DNA from: Clostridiales bacterium CHKCI001
Lineage (GTDB): Bacteria > Bacillota > Clostridia > Lachnospirales > Lachnospiraceae
Direction of reading: 5' to 3'
DNA: 64,000 nucleotides
Assembly (NCBI GenBank): GCA_900045905.1
Contig: FCNS01000008.1
Span: 1-64,000 of the forward strand
The position numbers and the translations under genes were made by a program. Below, piece by piece: positions 1 to 7,935 of this stretch. Under the pieces are notes generated by a model that searched no databases, was not told the DNA's origin, and saw only the letters and a list, made by a program, of their open reading frames with translations. The first letter of the stretch is position 1; each line of letters begins with the position of its first letter.

Positions 1-630
1 AATATTTTTCTTTGTAATTCCATTACTAATAATTGCAAAATCTTTTATTCCCAAATCGATTCCTAGTCCAAAATCATTTAATTGTGTTTTTTCTGTATCA
101 GGAATATCTACCAGAACAAATACATAATATCTTCCTGCTTTACAAGAAACCGTACCACTTTTAATTCTCGATCCATTCTTGGTCGTTGTAGGAATATAAC
201 CTTTTTCCTTCACTCTTACCCAGCCAAGAGTAGGAATCTTAATTCTGTGCCTTTCACAAAAACAATCGTTTGGATTGTTTTTTACAAAATACATCTTCAC
301 ATCAGATTTTCCTTTCTTCTTGAAATTAGGAAATTTACTCTGACCTTTGAAAAATCTTGTAAAAGCACTACATCCATTTTCAATAGATTTCTTTACCGAT
401 TTCGAACTCACTTCTTTCATCCACATGTAACCAGGATGATTCGGAAGATATTCCTTATTTAACCAAACACTAAAACTTTTACCACTCATAAATGTTTCGC
501 CATTGTTGTAACGTTCTTTGGTGTAAGCAAGATAGAAATTATACACAAATCTACAAGTTCCAATCGTTTTATTTATCTTTTGTATTTGCTCCCGTGTCGG
601 ATTTATTTCCGTCTTGTAACTCTTTAGCAA
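1..630 (-). CDS. tnpB: TnpB, RNA-guided endonuclease of an IS607/IS605-type element (3' part beyond the window)
   Basis: TnpB is the transposon-encoded RNA-guided DNA endonuclease (Cas12 ancestor) that helps the element persist. Only the first 210 codons are present, because the gene runs leftward off the window. The N-terminus reads LLKSYKTEINPTREQIQKI and the visible segment ends just after GLGIDLGIKDFAII, the start of the RuvC-like domain whose Asp is the first catalytic residue. The start is a TTG at 630 preceded by GGGGAGGAG. The guide (omega) RNA normally overlaps the 3' end of tnpB and would lie outside. Directly upstream are the remains of an IS607-type tnpA, so this is assigned to IS607 rather than IS200/IS605. 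Identity as TnpB is firm; activity cannot be judged. Confidence 0.9.
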   Translation of the reverse strand, partial: MLKSYKTEINPTREQIQKINKTIGTCRFVYNFYLAYTKERYNNGETFMSGKSFSVWLNKEYLPNHPGYMWMKEVSSKSVKKSIENGCSAFTRFFKGQSKFPNFKKKGKSDVKMYFVKNNPNDCFCERHRIKIPTLGWVRVKEKGYIPTTTKNGSRIKSGTVSCKAGRYYVFVLVDIPDTEKTQLNDFGLGIDLGIKDFAIISNGITKKNI

Positions 631-632
631 TT

Positions 633-728
633 TCTTTCTCCTCCCCAACGTTGCAATGTCTTAACTGAGCCCCCTAATCATTCAACAAAATCTTTTGGTT
701 TATAATTTGTGATATTTTTTGTGTTCAT
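633..728 (-). pseudogene. Decayed 5' remnant of IS607-type serine recombinase tnpA
   Basis: Reading leftward from an ATG at 728 (ribosome site TGGAG) gives MNTKNITNYKPKDFVE, a TGA at 678-680, then in the same frame LGGSVKTLQRW. This matches the MerR-like N-terminal helix-turn-helix of IS607 TnpA resolvases, which typically read YKPKEFAELLGVSVKTLQRWDREG (recalled from the family). After TLQRW the catalytic serine recombinase domain is missing, and the reading frame runs straight into the tnpB ribosome binding site. So the gene carries a nonsense codon and a large internal deletion. The element should not be able to move by itself. Confidence 0.7.
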
Positions 729-754
729 AAAAATCTCCATTCTTTTACAAACAC

Positions 755-783
755 ATTATAACACATATAAATCTATTTATCTA
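755..783 (-). promoter_or_regulatory. Promoter of the IS607-type remnant
   Basis: On the minus strand a TATAAT box (755-760) with an extended -10 (TGTTATAAT) lies 17 bp from a weak -35, TAGATA (778-783). It is about 27 bp upstream of the tnpA remnant ATG, so the defective tnpA-tnpB transcript could still be made. Confidence 0.5.
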
Positions 784-842
784 TGTTTTTAATCACTTAA
801 TATCTCCTCCTCATGTAACTTTGCATTCTTTCATTTATATCT

Positions 843-1652
843 CTACATATGCTCTACCATCCAACTTGCTAAATAAAAGATAATTGGAGCGGTAAATAAA
901 ATACTGTCAAATCGATCTAAAATTCCCCCATGACCTGGGATTAACTTCCCATAATCTTTAATATTATGATTTCTCTTGATCGCAGAAGCTGCCAAATCTC
1001 CAATTTGAGAAATTGCACCGCTCACTGCACAAATAATTGCACATTGAATAATTGCATGATTTAACGCAGTCATATGACTTTGGAAAATAGCCCCATAGAT
1101 TGCTCCCAAAAGAGCAGCTCCAACAATTCCTCCAATGCCACCTTCAATTGACTTTTTCGGACTAAGCTTTGGCGCCATTTGATGTTCTCCAATTAACATT
1201 CCAACACAATATGCAAATGTATCGCATCCCCAAGAACTTATAAAAATAAGCCATACAACATACGCTCCATCTTCCATCGTTCTAGCTTGATACAAATAAG
1301 ACATCAGTACTGCCACATAGAATAATCCAAAAAACGCACAAAGTACTTGTTCCGTTACAATTTCAGGAAATGAAAATACGTAAATTGCCATCATAGCCAA
1401 GAAAGTTATTACAAATAATAGCACAATATATTCGGTTTTTCCTATATAGATAAGGCAATAGTAAACCATCGCTGCGATATATCCAACAATTCCAAGTGTT
1501 GATTGTTCAATCTTAAAAATACGATATAACTCATACATTCCTATTACAGAAATAAGTAACAATGTAACTGCTAAAACTGGCCCTCCTGTAATCACGGTAA
1601 TTAGTGATAAAAGAACCAATATTACTCCACTAATTAATCTTGTTACAAACAT
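843..1652 (-). CDS. cdsA: Phosphatidate cytidylyltransferase (CDP-diglyceride synthase)
   Basis: CdsA converts phosphatidic acid and CTP to CDP-diacylglycerol, the branch point of phospholipid synthesis, in the cytoplasmic membrane. The 269-residue protein has about seven to eight hydrophobic segments and ends with the family signature: SQIGDLAASAIKRN, then KDYGKLIPGHGGILDRFDS, containing the metal and nucleotide ligands. The start was set at ATG 1652, which follows TAGGAGGGG at good distance. A longer upstream reading has no ribosome site and would overlap uppS. It lies 10 bp after uppS, the classic uppS-cdsA pair. Downstream, where many relatives carry dxr and rseP, is the IS607 remnant. 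Confidence 0.95.
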   Translation of the reverse strand: MFVTRLISGVILVLLSLITVITGGPVLAVTLLLISVIGMYELYRIFKIEQSTLGIVGYIAAMVYYCLIYIGKTEYIVLLFVITFLAMMAIYVFSFPEIVTEQVLCAFFGLFYVAVLMSYLYQARTMEDGAYVVWLIFISSWGCDTFAYCVGMLIGEHQMAPKLSPKKSIEGGIGGIVGAALLGAIYGAIFQSHMTALNHAIIQCAIICAVSGAISQIGDLAASAIKRNHNIKDYGKLIPGHGGILDRFDSILFTAPIIFYLASWMVEHM

Positions 1653-1662
1653 ACAACCCCTC

Positions 1663-2379
1663 CTAATTATTCGTTCTTCCCCCGAACCTTCTGTCTCTTT
1701 TGTTATAGTTTTCAATTGCTTTTATTAATTCATGCTTATTAAAGTCTGGCCAATAAATATCTGTAATATAAATTTCTGTATAGGCACATTGCCATAATAA
1801 GTAGTTAGATAAACGAATTTCTCCACTTGTTCGAATTAACAAATCTGGATCTGGAATCTGTGCTGTATCTAAGTAACTACTAATCATAGACTCTGTAATA
1901 TCTTCTGGATTTAATTTTCCTGACTTTACATCTGTTGTTATTTTCTTAACTGCTCTACAAATTTCATCACGACTTCCATAATTAACTGCAATTACAAATG
2001 TAAGTCCAGTATTATCTTTTGTTTCACTTTCCAAACGATTAATTCCTTCGACAATATCGGCAGCAAAACGATTTCTTTCTCCAATCATTTTTACTCTTAC
2101 ATTATTTGCTTTTGCAATCTTTAACAGCCGCTTCATATAATAACGGAAAAGCTGCATCAATGCTCCTACTTCTTCTTCGGAACGTTTCCAATTTTCTGTA
2201 GAAAATCCATATACAGTTAAATATTTTATTCCAAGTCTTGCTGCATCTTCTACTGTACGCTCTACTGTTTTACATCCTTCTGCATGACCCATTTTTCTAG
2301 GCAGATTATGCGCTTTTGCCCAACGTCCATTTCCATCTAAAATAATTGCCACATGTTCTGGAATTTTCAACTGTTCCAT
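1663..2379 (-). CDS. uppS: Isoprenyl transferase (undecaprenyl diphosphate synthase)
   Basis: UppS extends farnesyl diphosphate with isopentenyl units in the cis configuration to give undecaprenyl diphosphate, the lipid carrier for peptidoglycan and teichoic acid. Family motifs are clear: IILDGNGRWA near the N-terminus (catalytic Asp and diphosphate-binding Arg), VYGFSTENWKR, and the C-terminal RTSGEIRLSNYLLWQ. The 238-residue length is normal. The start was placed at ATG 2379, with AGAGGT seven bases upstream, rather than at the upstream ATGs that lack a site. A terminator and about 270 bases separate it from frr, so it probably also has its own promoter, which I could not pin down. Confidence 0.95.
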   Translation of the reverse strand: MEQLKIPEHVAIILDGNGRWAKAHNLPRKMGHAEGCKTVERTVEDAARLGIKYLTVYGFSTENWKRSEEEVGALMQLFRYYMKRLLKIAKANNVRVKMIGERNRFAADIVEGINRLESETKDNTGLTFVIAVNYGSRDEICRAVKKITTDVKSGKLNPEDITESMISSYLDTAQIPDPDLLIRTSGEIRLSNYLLWQCAYTEIYITDIYWPDFNKHELIKAIENYNKRDRRFGGRTNN

Positions 2380-2451
2380 ATCGATACCTCTCATTAATAA
2401 CATTTTAGCCTGCTGATTGTGAAATAGAACTCACTTTCTAACGATTTTTAA

Positions 2452-2481
2452 TAATCGAGTAGGCTGACTCCTACTCGATTA
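2452..2481. repeat. Perfect 12-bp inverted repeat in the frr-uppS gap
   Basis: TAATCGAGTAGG (2452-2463) and its exact complement (2470-2481) enclose a 6-base loop. There is no run of T on either side, so it is not a standard terminator. The flanking stretch 2482-2580 is visibly richer in G and C than the surroundings and contains short repeated words (GCGAGC, GTAC). It has no credible reading frame. I do not recognise it; it could be a small RNA, a leader for uppS, or a dispersed repeat. Confidence 0.5.
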
Positions 2482-2580
2482 CTGCGATGTAGTACCGCTC
2501 GCATCACAAATGCTCGCTGTACTTGCCCAGCAAATATCCGTTAGTACAAGCACTACGGCCGCTTACTAGGCTTATCACAC

Positions 2581-2605
2581 AAAAAGGGCAGGCTGCCACC
2601 TACCC
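2581..2605 (-). terminator. Rho-independent terminator after frr
   Basis: On the minus strand GGGTAGG, loop TGGCAG, then CCTGCCC (one G-U pair) is followed directly by TTTTTG. It sits about 45 bases past the frr stop, and would end or attenuate the pyrH-frr transcript before uppS. Confidence 0.7.
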
Positions 2606-2650
2606 CCATAATTATGCGATACTCATTCTTTGCTTTCGCTCGCATTAACT

Positions 2651-3205
2651 TTAGACAGTTAAAATTTCTTTGGATTTTGCATCAACTGCTTTATCAATCT
2701 CTGTGATATACTTATCTGTAAGTTTTTGAACTTTTGTTTCTGCTTCTTTTAAATCATCTTCCGTGATCTCATTTGCTTTGTTCTGCTTCTTAAAAGCTTC
2801 ATTTGCATCGCGACGAATGTTGCGAATTGCAACTTTCGCTCCTTCGCCTTTTTTCTTAATATCTTTCACAAGAGCCTTTCTACGCTCTTCTGTCAACTCA
2901 GGAAAAACTAAACGGATTACTTTTCCATCATTTGTAGGAGTAATTCCAAGATCAGATGCTAAGATCGCTTTTTCAATTGCCTTAATTAAAGATTTTTCCC
3001 ATGGCTGAATCTGAATCATACGAGGCTCTGGGACAGAAATATTTCCAACTTGCTGCATCGAAGTAGGAACTCCATAATAATCTACCATAATTTTATTCAA
3101 AACATTTGGATTTGCACGCCCAGCACGAATCGTAGCAAACTCTTCATCTAACGCATGACAAGTTTTTTTCATCTTCTCTTCATAAACTGCTATTTTTTCT
3201 TTCAT
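2651..3205 (-). CDS. frr: Ribosome recycling factor
   Basis: RRF, with EF-G, splits the post-termination ribosome. The 184-residue protein shows the family landmarks: the N-terminal helix containing FATIRAGRANPNVLNKI, then VDYYGVPTSMQQVGNISVPEPRMIQIQPWEKS, and the C-terminal helical arm LTEERRKALVKDIKKKGEGAKVAIRNIRRDAN. The start is most likely ATG 3205. A TTG at 3223 is an alternative, but it would add six residues not usual for the family. It follows pyrH by 26 bp in the conserved pyrH-frr order. Confidence 0.96.
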   Translation of the reverse strand: MKEKIAVYEEKMKKTCHALDEEFATIRAGRANPNVLNKIMVDYYGVPTSMQQVGNISVPEPRMIQIQPWEKSLIKAIEKAILASDLGITPTNDGKVIRLVFPELTEERRKALVKDIKKKGEGAKVAIRNIRRDANEAFKKQNKANEITEDDLKEAETKVQKLTDKYITEIDKAVDAKSKEILTV

Positions 3206-3231
3206 ATTCCTAAATCTCTCCAATCTATTAT

Positions 3232-3936
3232 TTATGCGGTTACAATAGTACCCGTAATTACGCCATTCATTGCATTTGTAATACTATTCTCTTCATTTAG
3301 CCCAAATACTGCAAGTGGCATATGATTCTCCAAACACATAATAGATGCTGTCAGATCAATCACTGCCAAACGATTGTCTACAACATGTTGAATTGAAATC
3401 TTATCATACTTCTTTGCCTCTGGATTCTTTGCTGGATCACTATCGTATACACCATCAATTGCTTTCGCAAGCAAAATAATATCTGCTTCCATCTCAATCG
3501 CACGCAACACGATCCCTGTATCGGTGGAAAAGTACGGATGCCCCGTTCCTCCAGCAAAAAAGACTACCTTTCCTGCTTGAAACGCTTCATTTGCTTCATC
3601 TTTGGAAAATAACCTGGTCATAGACCCACAGACAAACGGTGTAAAGATCTCGGTCTGCATACCTACAGAACGGAAAATTTCTGAAACATAAATACAGTTC
3701 ATAATTGTAGCCAGCATACCAATTTGATCTGCTTTTGGCCGATCAATTGCATCACTTGAACGTCCTCTCCAGAAATTGCCTCCTCCAATAACAATACCAA
3801 CTTCTACTCCCTGATCTACAGATAATTTTACCTGGCGTGCTACCTCTTTTACAGTAGACTCATCAAAGCCTGTCTTTTTCTCACCAGCCAAGGCTTCTCC
3901 ACTTAATTTTAATAAAACTCTTCGTTTTTTTTCCAT
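3232..3936 (-). CDS. pyrH: UMP kinase
   Basis: PyrH phosphorylates UMP to UDP and belongs to the amino-acid kinase fold. The hexameric enzyme feeds both nucleic acid and UDP-sugar synthesis. Motifs include KLSGEAL at the N-terminus, VGIVIGGGNFWRGR (phosphate loop), MLATIMNC, and GGTGHPYFSTDT in the middle. The 234-residue length is normal. The start was set at ATG 3936, seven bases after GAGGG. It is the first gene of the pyrH-frr-(uppS-cdsA) group; the usual upstream rpsB-tsf genes are not here, and a divergent gene starts instead. Its promoter carries a palindromic site (see 4021-4049). Confidence 0.96.
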   Translation of the reverse strand: MEKKRRVLLKLSGEALAGEKKTGFDESTVKEVARQVKLSVDQGVEVGIVIGGGNFWRGRSSDAIDRPKADQIGMLATIMNCIYVSEIFRSVGMQTEIFTPFVCGSMTRLFSKDEANEAFQAGKVVFFAGGTGHPYFSTDTGIVLRAIEMEADIILLAKAIDGVYDSDPAKNPEAKKYDKISIQHVVDNRLAVIDLTASIMCLENHMPLAVFGLNEENSITNAMNGVITGTIVTA

Positions 3937-4020
3937 AAGTATTCCCTCATTCAATCATTATCTGAATAAACTATTTAGTCTCTTCTTTGAAGCACTTACT
4001 ATATGCATCAGCCATTTTTT

Positions 4021-4049
4021 ATTATACTGACTAAGTAGTCACATCTGAA
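4021..4049 (-). promoter_or_regulatory. pyrH promoter with embedded palindromic operator
   Basis: On the minus strand TTCAGA (4044-4049) and TATAAT (4021-4026) are 17 bp apart. The spacer contains the palindrome TGACTA-CT-TAGTCA (4028-4041). A second, shorter copy of the same pattern, ACTA-TT-TAGT, lies downstream of the start point at 3970-3979. This arrangement suggests repression by a dimeric regulator that I cannot name. The remaining gap 3937-4254 between the divergent genes also holds one copy of the GGGGTCAA hairpin family near 4199-4230, and no gene. Confidence 0.5.
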
Positions 4050-4198
4050 TTTAAGTATATCATAAATGAAGAAAAAATCAACCAGAAATATAGAAACGGA
4101 TGACCTAAAGTTATAATTGAAACTTATGGAATTATAACATACGCTAAAAATTGGTTGACGAATTTTCAGAACTATAGTACACTTTTCAAAAATAGTAT

Positions 4199-4230
4199 CA
4201 TGGGGTCAACATACGTTTTGACTCCAACAT
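4199..4230. repeat. GGGGTCAA-type palindromic repeat, imperfect copy
   Basis: ATGGGGTCAA, a short loop, then TTTTGACTCCA forms an imperfect stem. The same words occur as a perfect hairpin at 14902-14927 and as a broken copy at 25352-25372. It lies immediately before the gene starting at 4255, so it would be in that gene's 5' leader. Confidence 0.5.
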
Positions 4231-4254
4231 TATAAGATGATATGGAGGTTTATT

Positions 4255-5235
4255 TTGAACAATCTTTTCACATGGCTATTATACTTTTACATATATTGTT
4301 TTATTGGATGGCTTTGGGAATCTTGTTTTGTTTCAATTCGTACTCACCACTGGGTAAACAGAGGTTTCCTTCGAGGTCCCTATCTTCCGATTTATGGAAC
4401 TGGCGCCATTGTTATGCTAATTATAGCAATGCCTTTTTCTGATAATATTTTTTTAACCTTCTTGGCAGGTCTAATTGGTGCCACCTTGCTAGAATATATA
4501 ACAGGTGTATGCATGGAAAGTTTATTTAAAGTTCGCTACTGGGATTACAGTAATCAGCCATTTAATTTTCAAGGGCAAATTTGCTTATCTTCTTCTCTTT
4601 GCTGGGGAGTTTTTACTGTTATTTTGACCCGATATGGACATAAACCAGTACAATACTTGGTATCCTTACTTCCTAACTTTATATTAATTCTCACAGATAT
4701 CACCGTTTCCATTATCTTCATTACAGATTCGATTCATTCTTTCCAAGAAGCTATGGATTTACGTCACTTACTGGAAGATATGACAAAGGCAAAAGAACAA
4801 TTAGAACATCTGCGCAACCGTATTGACGCTGTGCTAGATGAAACAGGTGATAAAATTGGTGAGCGTATTGATGAATTTAAAGAAACGGGAGATCGAATCA
4901 GCGAGCGTATCGACGAGCTAAAAGAAACAACTATGAGTCGCTCATTTGAATTACGCAATATTATCGCAAACAATCTAAAACGATTAAGTGATTACATCAG
5001 TGACTTGACTGAAGAACAACGCAAAGAATTAGAGCAAAGTAAGCAAATATTTGAGAAGTATAAACAATTATACCTTCAACGAAAAAAACGAATTACAATT
5101 TCTAAGAAAAAGCTGCTGCGAGGAAACCCACATGCAACATCCAAACGTTATAATACTGAGTTAAATGAGTTGAGACAATATCTTGAACTGCAAAGTCAAA
5201 AGAAAAGTAAAAAAACCAATAAAAAGAAACATTAA
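4255..5235 (+). CDS. Putative ABC-transporter permease of the CmpB family (PF06541-like) with a coiled-coil tail
   Basis: An integral membrane protein of about 326 residues. The N-terminal 160 or so residues contain about five membrane segments with family-like motifs FIGWLWESCFVSI, NRGFLRGPYLPIYGTGA and LEYITGVCMESLF. These are characteristic of the clostridial 'putative ABC transporter permease' family, whose transport role is unproven. Residues from about 175 onward are charged and helical, with near-repeats such as GERIDEFKETGDRI and SERIDELKET, consistent with a cytoplasmic coiled coil, and the tail is very lysine-rich. The start is TTG 4255, six bases after TGGAGG; the earlier ATG 4237 overlaps that site. 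It is divergent from pyrH and stands alone. No ATPase partner is nearby. Confidence 0.7.
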   Translation: MNNLFTWLLYFYIYCFIGWLWESCFVSIRTHHWVNRGFLRGPYLPIYGTGAIVMLIIAMPFSDNIFLTFLAGLIGATLLEYITGVCMESLFKVRYWDYSNQPFNFQGQICLSSSLCWGVFTVILTRYGHKPVQYLVSLLPNFILILTDITVSIIFITDSIHSFQEAMDLRHLLEDMTKAKEQLEHLRNRIDAVLDETGDKIGERIDEFKETGDRISERIDELKETTMSRSFELRNIIANNLKRLSDYISDLTEEQRKELEQSKQIFEKYKQLYLQRKKRITISKKKLLRGNPHATSKRYNTELNELRQYLELQSQKKSKKTNKKKH

Positions 5236-5288
5236 CAAACGAGTAAAAACAAGAGGACTGCTGCAAACTCAAAGATAGTGAATTGTAT

Positions 5289-5330
5289 AAAAAAACACGG
5301 TTTTAGCAGCTACTAGAACCATGTTTTTTT
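5289..5330. terminator. Bidirectional terminator between convergent genes
   Basis: AAAAAACACGGTT and AACCATGTTTTTT form a stem (one mismatch on plus, a G-U pair on minus) flanked by A and T runs. It serves the plus-strand gene ending at 5235 and the minus-strand gene ending at 5361. Confidence 0.7.
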
Positions 5331-5360
5331 ATATAATATTTTATTTTAATCCATTTCCTA

Positions 5361-5891
5361 TTATTTTTCAAACACAATTTGATACAAATGCTTTAATTCT
5401 TGATGCATTGGCAGTTCTTCTAATTGTGCCAGTTCTGTTATAATCGCTCCATAGTACCACTTCTGAGATTCTCTTCCTCTTCGAAACCGTTCCCAAAGCT
5501 TTTCGCCTATCATCTGATAATCTGCTGCAATGCTTCGCATATTTGAAAGCTTATCTGCACAAAGCAATAGCTTTTGCTCATAAGTCAAGTTTTGGATTCC
5601 ATTTACTGTAGCCAGCTTTCTTTCTTCCCAAGTTTTCAATTTATCTTCAGAACGACTCTGAACAAGATCTGCCACAGCTGTACCAAATTCCTGCTGTAAC
5701 TGCTCATAAGTTACAGCGGTATCTTCCAATGTATCATGTAAAAGCCCTGCACAAATCAACGTTTCATTTGCCCCAGCTTGAGATAAAATAAGTGCTGTTT
5801 CAAATGGATGTACAATATATAAAAGATCGGAGCCTTTTCTTTTCTGCTGCCCATGTGCACGTACTGCAAATTCTATTCCCTTATGTACCAT
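5361..5891 (-). CDS. HD-domain phosphohydrolase, RelA/SpoT hydrolase-like
   Basis: A 176-residue single-domain protein. Near the N-terminus it has AHGQQKRKGSDLLYIVHPFETALIL, followed by CAGLLHDTLEDTAVTYEQL, the HD pair typical of (p)ppGpp hydrolase domains and small alarmone hydrolases. A third conserved stretch, LLLCADKLSNMRSI, carries the Asp of the HD fold. There is no synthetase or TGS domain, so it may be a Mesh1-like alarmone hydrolase or act on another nucleotide; the substrate is not evident. The start is ATG 5891 after GGGAGG. It lies 33 bp downstream of the SEDS gene and is probably cotranscribed with it. Confidence 0.75.
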   Translation of the reverse strand: MVHKGIEFAVRAHGQQKRKGSDLLYIVHPFETALILSQAGANETLICAGLLHDTLEDTAVTYEQLQQEFGTAVADLVQSRSEDKLKTWEERKLATVNGIQNLTYEQKLLLCADKLSNMRSIAADYQMIGEKLWERFRRGRESQKWYYGAIITELAQLEELPMHQELKHLYQIVFEK

Positions 5892-5924
5892 TATTGTTCC
5901 TCCCAGTACCGCCAATTACAAGTA

Positions 5925-7151
5925 TCAGTTTTCCCACTGTCGTTCTATTTTTTTGCGTGCTCTACGTTTTATCTCCTGATCTCTGGAATATTTATCCACA
6001 CTAAACACTAATCCAAATTCAGCTAAGAGGAAACAAATAGACGCACCTCCATAACTAATAAACGGTAACGTCACTCCAGTCGTAGGTATCACACTTGTAA
6101 CAACTGCTACATTCAAAACAACTTGAATTGCAATCTGGCAAAACACACCTGCTACAATTAATCTTCCATATAAGTCCACTGCATTTTGTGCAATATGATA
6201 CAAACGATAAAGTAAGTATATAAATAAAAAGAATAATAATAAGACTCCAAATGCACCCAGTTCTTCGGCTATAATTGCAAGAATAAAATCATTATGAGGT
6301 TCTGGCATTTTAAATTTTATAAGACTTTGTCCCAATCCTCTTCCCCAAAAACCGCCTGAGCCAATTGCATAAAGCGCCTGTGAGGCCTGTAATGCAACTC
6401 CGCTTGCATAGGCTGGATCGGTTGGGTGCAGCCATGCTAAAATACGTGTTACACGAAATCCTCCCGAACTTCCATCCAAAAATAATTCAATTCCAATCAC
6501 CGCCACAACTACAACCGCCAGTCCAATTCCAGCTGCCATTACAAAATATTTCATATTCGGATGGGAAAGAAAGATTAATAGAATTGAAATTCCCATAATG
6601 ATAATGGCCGTACTCATATTATCAGAAATAATAAATATCATTCCACTAATAAGAAGTGAACATGCACCCACCCTCAAAATATTAGGTAGATATCTAACTG
6701 GATATTTCTTTATAAATGCAGCTAAAAACAAAATCATAAGCAGCTTCACAGGCTCTGCGACCTGAAAGTTAAGCGGACCAATCTGTAACCAACGAGTTGC
6801 CTCATGCGATTCCGATCCAAGTGGCGTTTTTAAAAGCAAAATTAATAGAAATGAAATTGGGAATCCCCAAAATGACAATTTTTCCCATAAATGGTAATCA
6901 ATCATAGAAATCAACAGCATTCCAACTACTCCAATCACCGCGGCTCTGGCCTGCTGAACCGCAAAGCTATAACCAGCGATACCATATACCTGACTTGCAT
7001 TATAATAGCTCGCACTATATATCATAATAATACCAAACACAATTAAAAAGATAAGGGAAAACAATAAATTATAATCCATCGGAATTTTATGAATCCATGA
7101 TATTCTAGATATTCTCTTTTTCTTTTTTTTTGTTCTTCTTCTTTTTTTCAA
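5925..7151 (-). CDS. SEDS-family peptidoglycan glycosyltransferase (FtsW/RodA/SpoVE)
   Basis: SEDS proteins polymerise lipid II into glycan strands with a partner penicillin-binding protein. This 408-residue protein has a very basic cytoplasmic N-terminus, then ten hydrophobic segments. Family motifs are WLQIGPLNFQVAEPVKL, GRGLGQSLIKFKMPEPHNDFI (extracellular loop with the catalytic Asp) and GVTLPFISYGGASICFLL. The start is TTG 7151 behind AGAGGATG. It is a second SEDS protein in addition to FtsW at 61815-62951, and lies outside any wall cluster, next to an HD hydrolase. Whether it serves elongation (RodA) or sporulation cannot be decided from sequence alone. Confidence 0.85.
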   Translation of the reverse strand: MKKRRRTKKKKKRISRISWIHKIPMDYNLLFSLIFLIVFGIIMIYSASYYNASQVYGIAGYSFAVQQARAAVIGVVGMLLISMIDYHLWEKLSFWGFPISFLLILLLKTPLGSESHEATRWLQIGPLNFQVAEPVKLLMILFLAAFIKKYPVRYLPNILRVGACSLLISGMIFIISDNMSTAIIIMGISILLIFLSHPNMKYFVMAAGIGLAVVVVAVIGIELFLDGSSGGFRVTRILAWLHPTDPAYASGVALQASQALYAIGSGGFWGRGLGQSLIKFKMPEPHNDFILAIIAEELGAFGVLLLFFLFIYLLYRLYHIAQNAVDLYGRLIVAGVFCQIAIQVVLNVAVVTSVIPTTGVTLPFISYGGASICFLLAEFGLVFSVDKYSRDQEIKRRARKKIERQWEN

Positions 7152-7180
7152 ATCATCATCCTCTTTTTACATATGAATTT

Positions 7181-7213
7181 CCCCGCTTCTCTATTATTAA
7201 AGCGGGGATTTTT
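7181..7213 (+). terminator. Hairpin between the SEDS gene and the upstream membrane protein gene
   Basis: CCCCGCTT (7181-7188) and AAGCGGGG (7200-7207) form a perfect 8-bp stem followed on the plus strand by ATTTTT. On the minus strand, in the direction of the flanking genes, there is no T run. It is therefore a terminator for antisense transcription or a leader structure of the SEDS gene. Confidence 0.45.
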
Positions 7214-7246
7214 AAAATTGCTTATAAATAAAATACAACTGTACGG

Positions 7247-7819
7247 TTATTTCTTTCTTTTTTCGAGTGATGTCTGAAATGTCATTCCCATGATCCCCAA
7301 TAAAATTCCCACAACGAATATTACAATCGTATGATTAAATTGAAGTTTCTGGCACACTTCCAGTACCGTAATAATACCTCCACTCATTGCTGTTATAAAA
7401 ATACAAGCTGGTTTAATAAATAAAACAGCCAATATACCTCCCACAATGCCTGCCGCAATCACAATTATGTAAATCCACCATGCGTCATAATTAGATAACA
7501 AAGAAAACAATGTTAACGTAGTACATACTCCACATACAAGAAATATACCAATCTCATATAAACGAAATGCTGCAAAAGCAACGAGCAGACCTACTATAAT
7601 AGCGGCTGGGAATGTAATCCAGTAGTTGTCCACAAGATAATTAACAACAAATGCAGTAATAAAAAATCCTATCGAGAAGCCAAGTACTGTAATTCCAACT
7701 CTCATAAGCTTATAACCAAAAAAACAGATAAGCAAACCAATCACAATAATTGCAATTGCAACTCCTAATAATTGACTCTGTGGTAATTCGTTCATAAATC
7801 TCTGAATAATATTTGACAT
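7247..7819 (-). CDS. Multi-pass membrane protein, DUF4203 (TMEM198)-like
   Basis: A 190-residue protein made almost entirely of about seven hydrophobic helices rich in Gly, Ile and Val, such as LGVAIAIIVIGLLICFFGYK and IYIIVIAAGIVGGILAVLF. The glycine-spaced helix pattern with short loops resembles the DUF4203/TMEM198 family, whose function in bacteria is unknown. The start is ATG 7819 behind GGAGG. It lies between radA and the SEDS gene on the same strand, but nothing ties it to DNA repair. Confidence 0.6.
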   Translation of the reverse strand: MSNIIQRFMNELPQSQLLGVAIAIIVIGLLICFFGYKLMRVGITVLGFSIGFFITAFVVNYLVDNYWITFPAAIIVGLLVAFAAFRLYEIGIFLVCGVCTTLTLFSLLSNYDAWWIYIIVIAAGIVGGILAVLFIKPACIFITAMSGGIITVLEVCQKLQFNHTIVIFVVGILLGIMGMTFQTSLEKRKK

Positions 7820-7935
7820 GAAATCCTCCATTTTTTTACAAAATCAACCTATTACTTGATCATTATATCACAATTATTCACAAAAGGCTACCTGCAAATC
7901 TGTTTTTTCTTGTATTTTTAATTTATATTTATTTA

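Noticed and set aside
82-462. A 126-residue plus-strand frame in the left edge
   Set aside because: It is antisense to tnpB, whose protein sequence is clear on the minus strand.
4237-4254. ATG 4237 as the start of the CmpB-type gene
   Set aside because: The ribosome site TGGAGG lies downstream of it and correctly positions TTG 4255.
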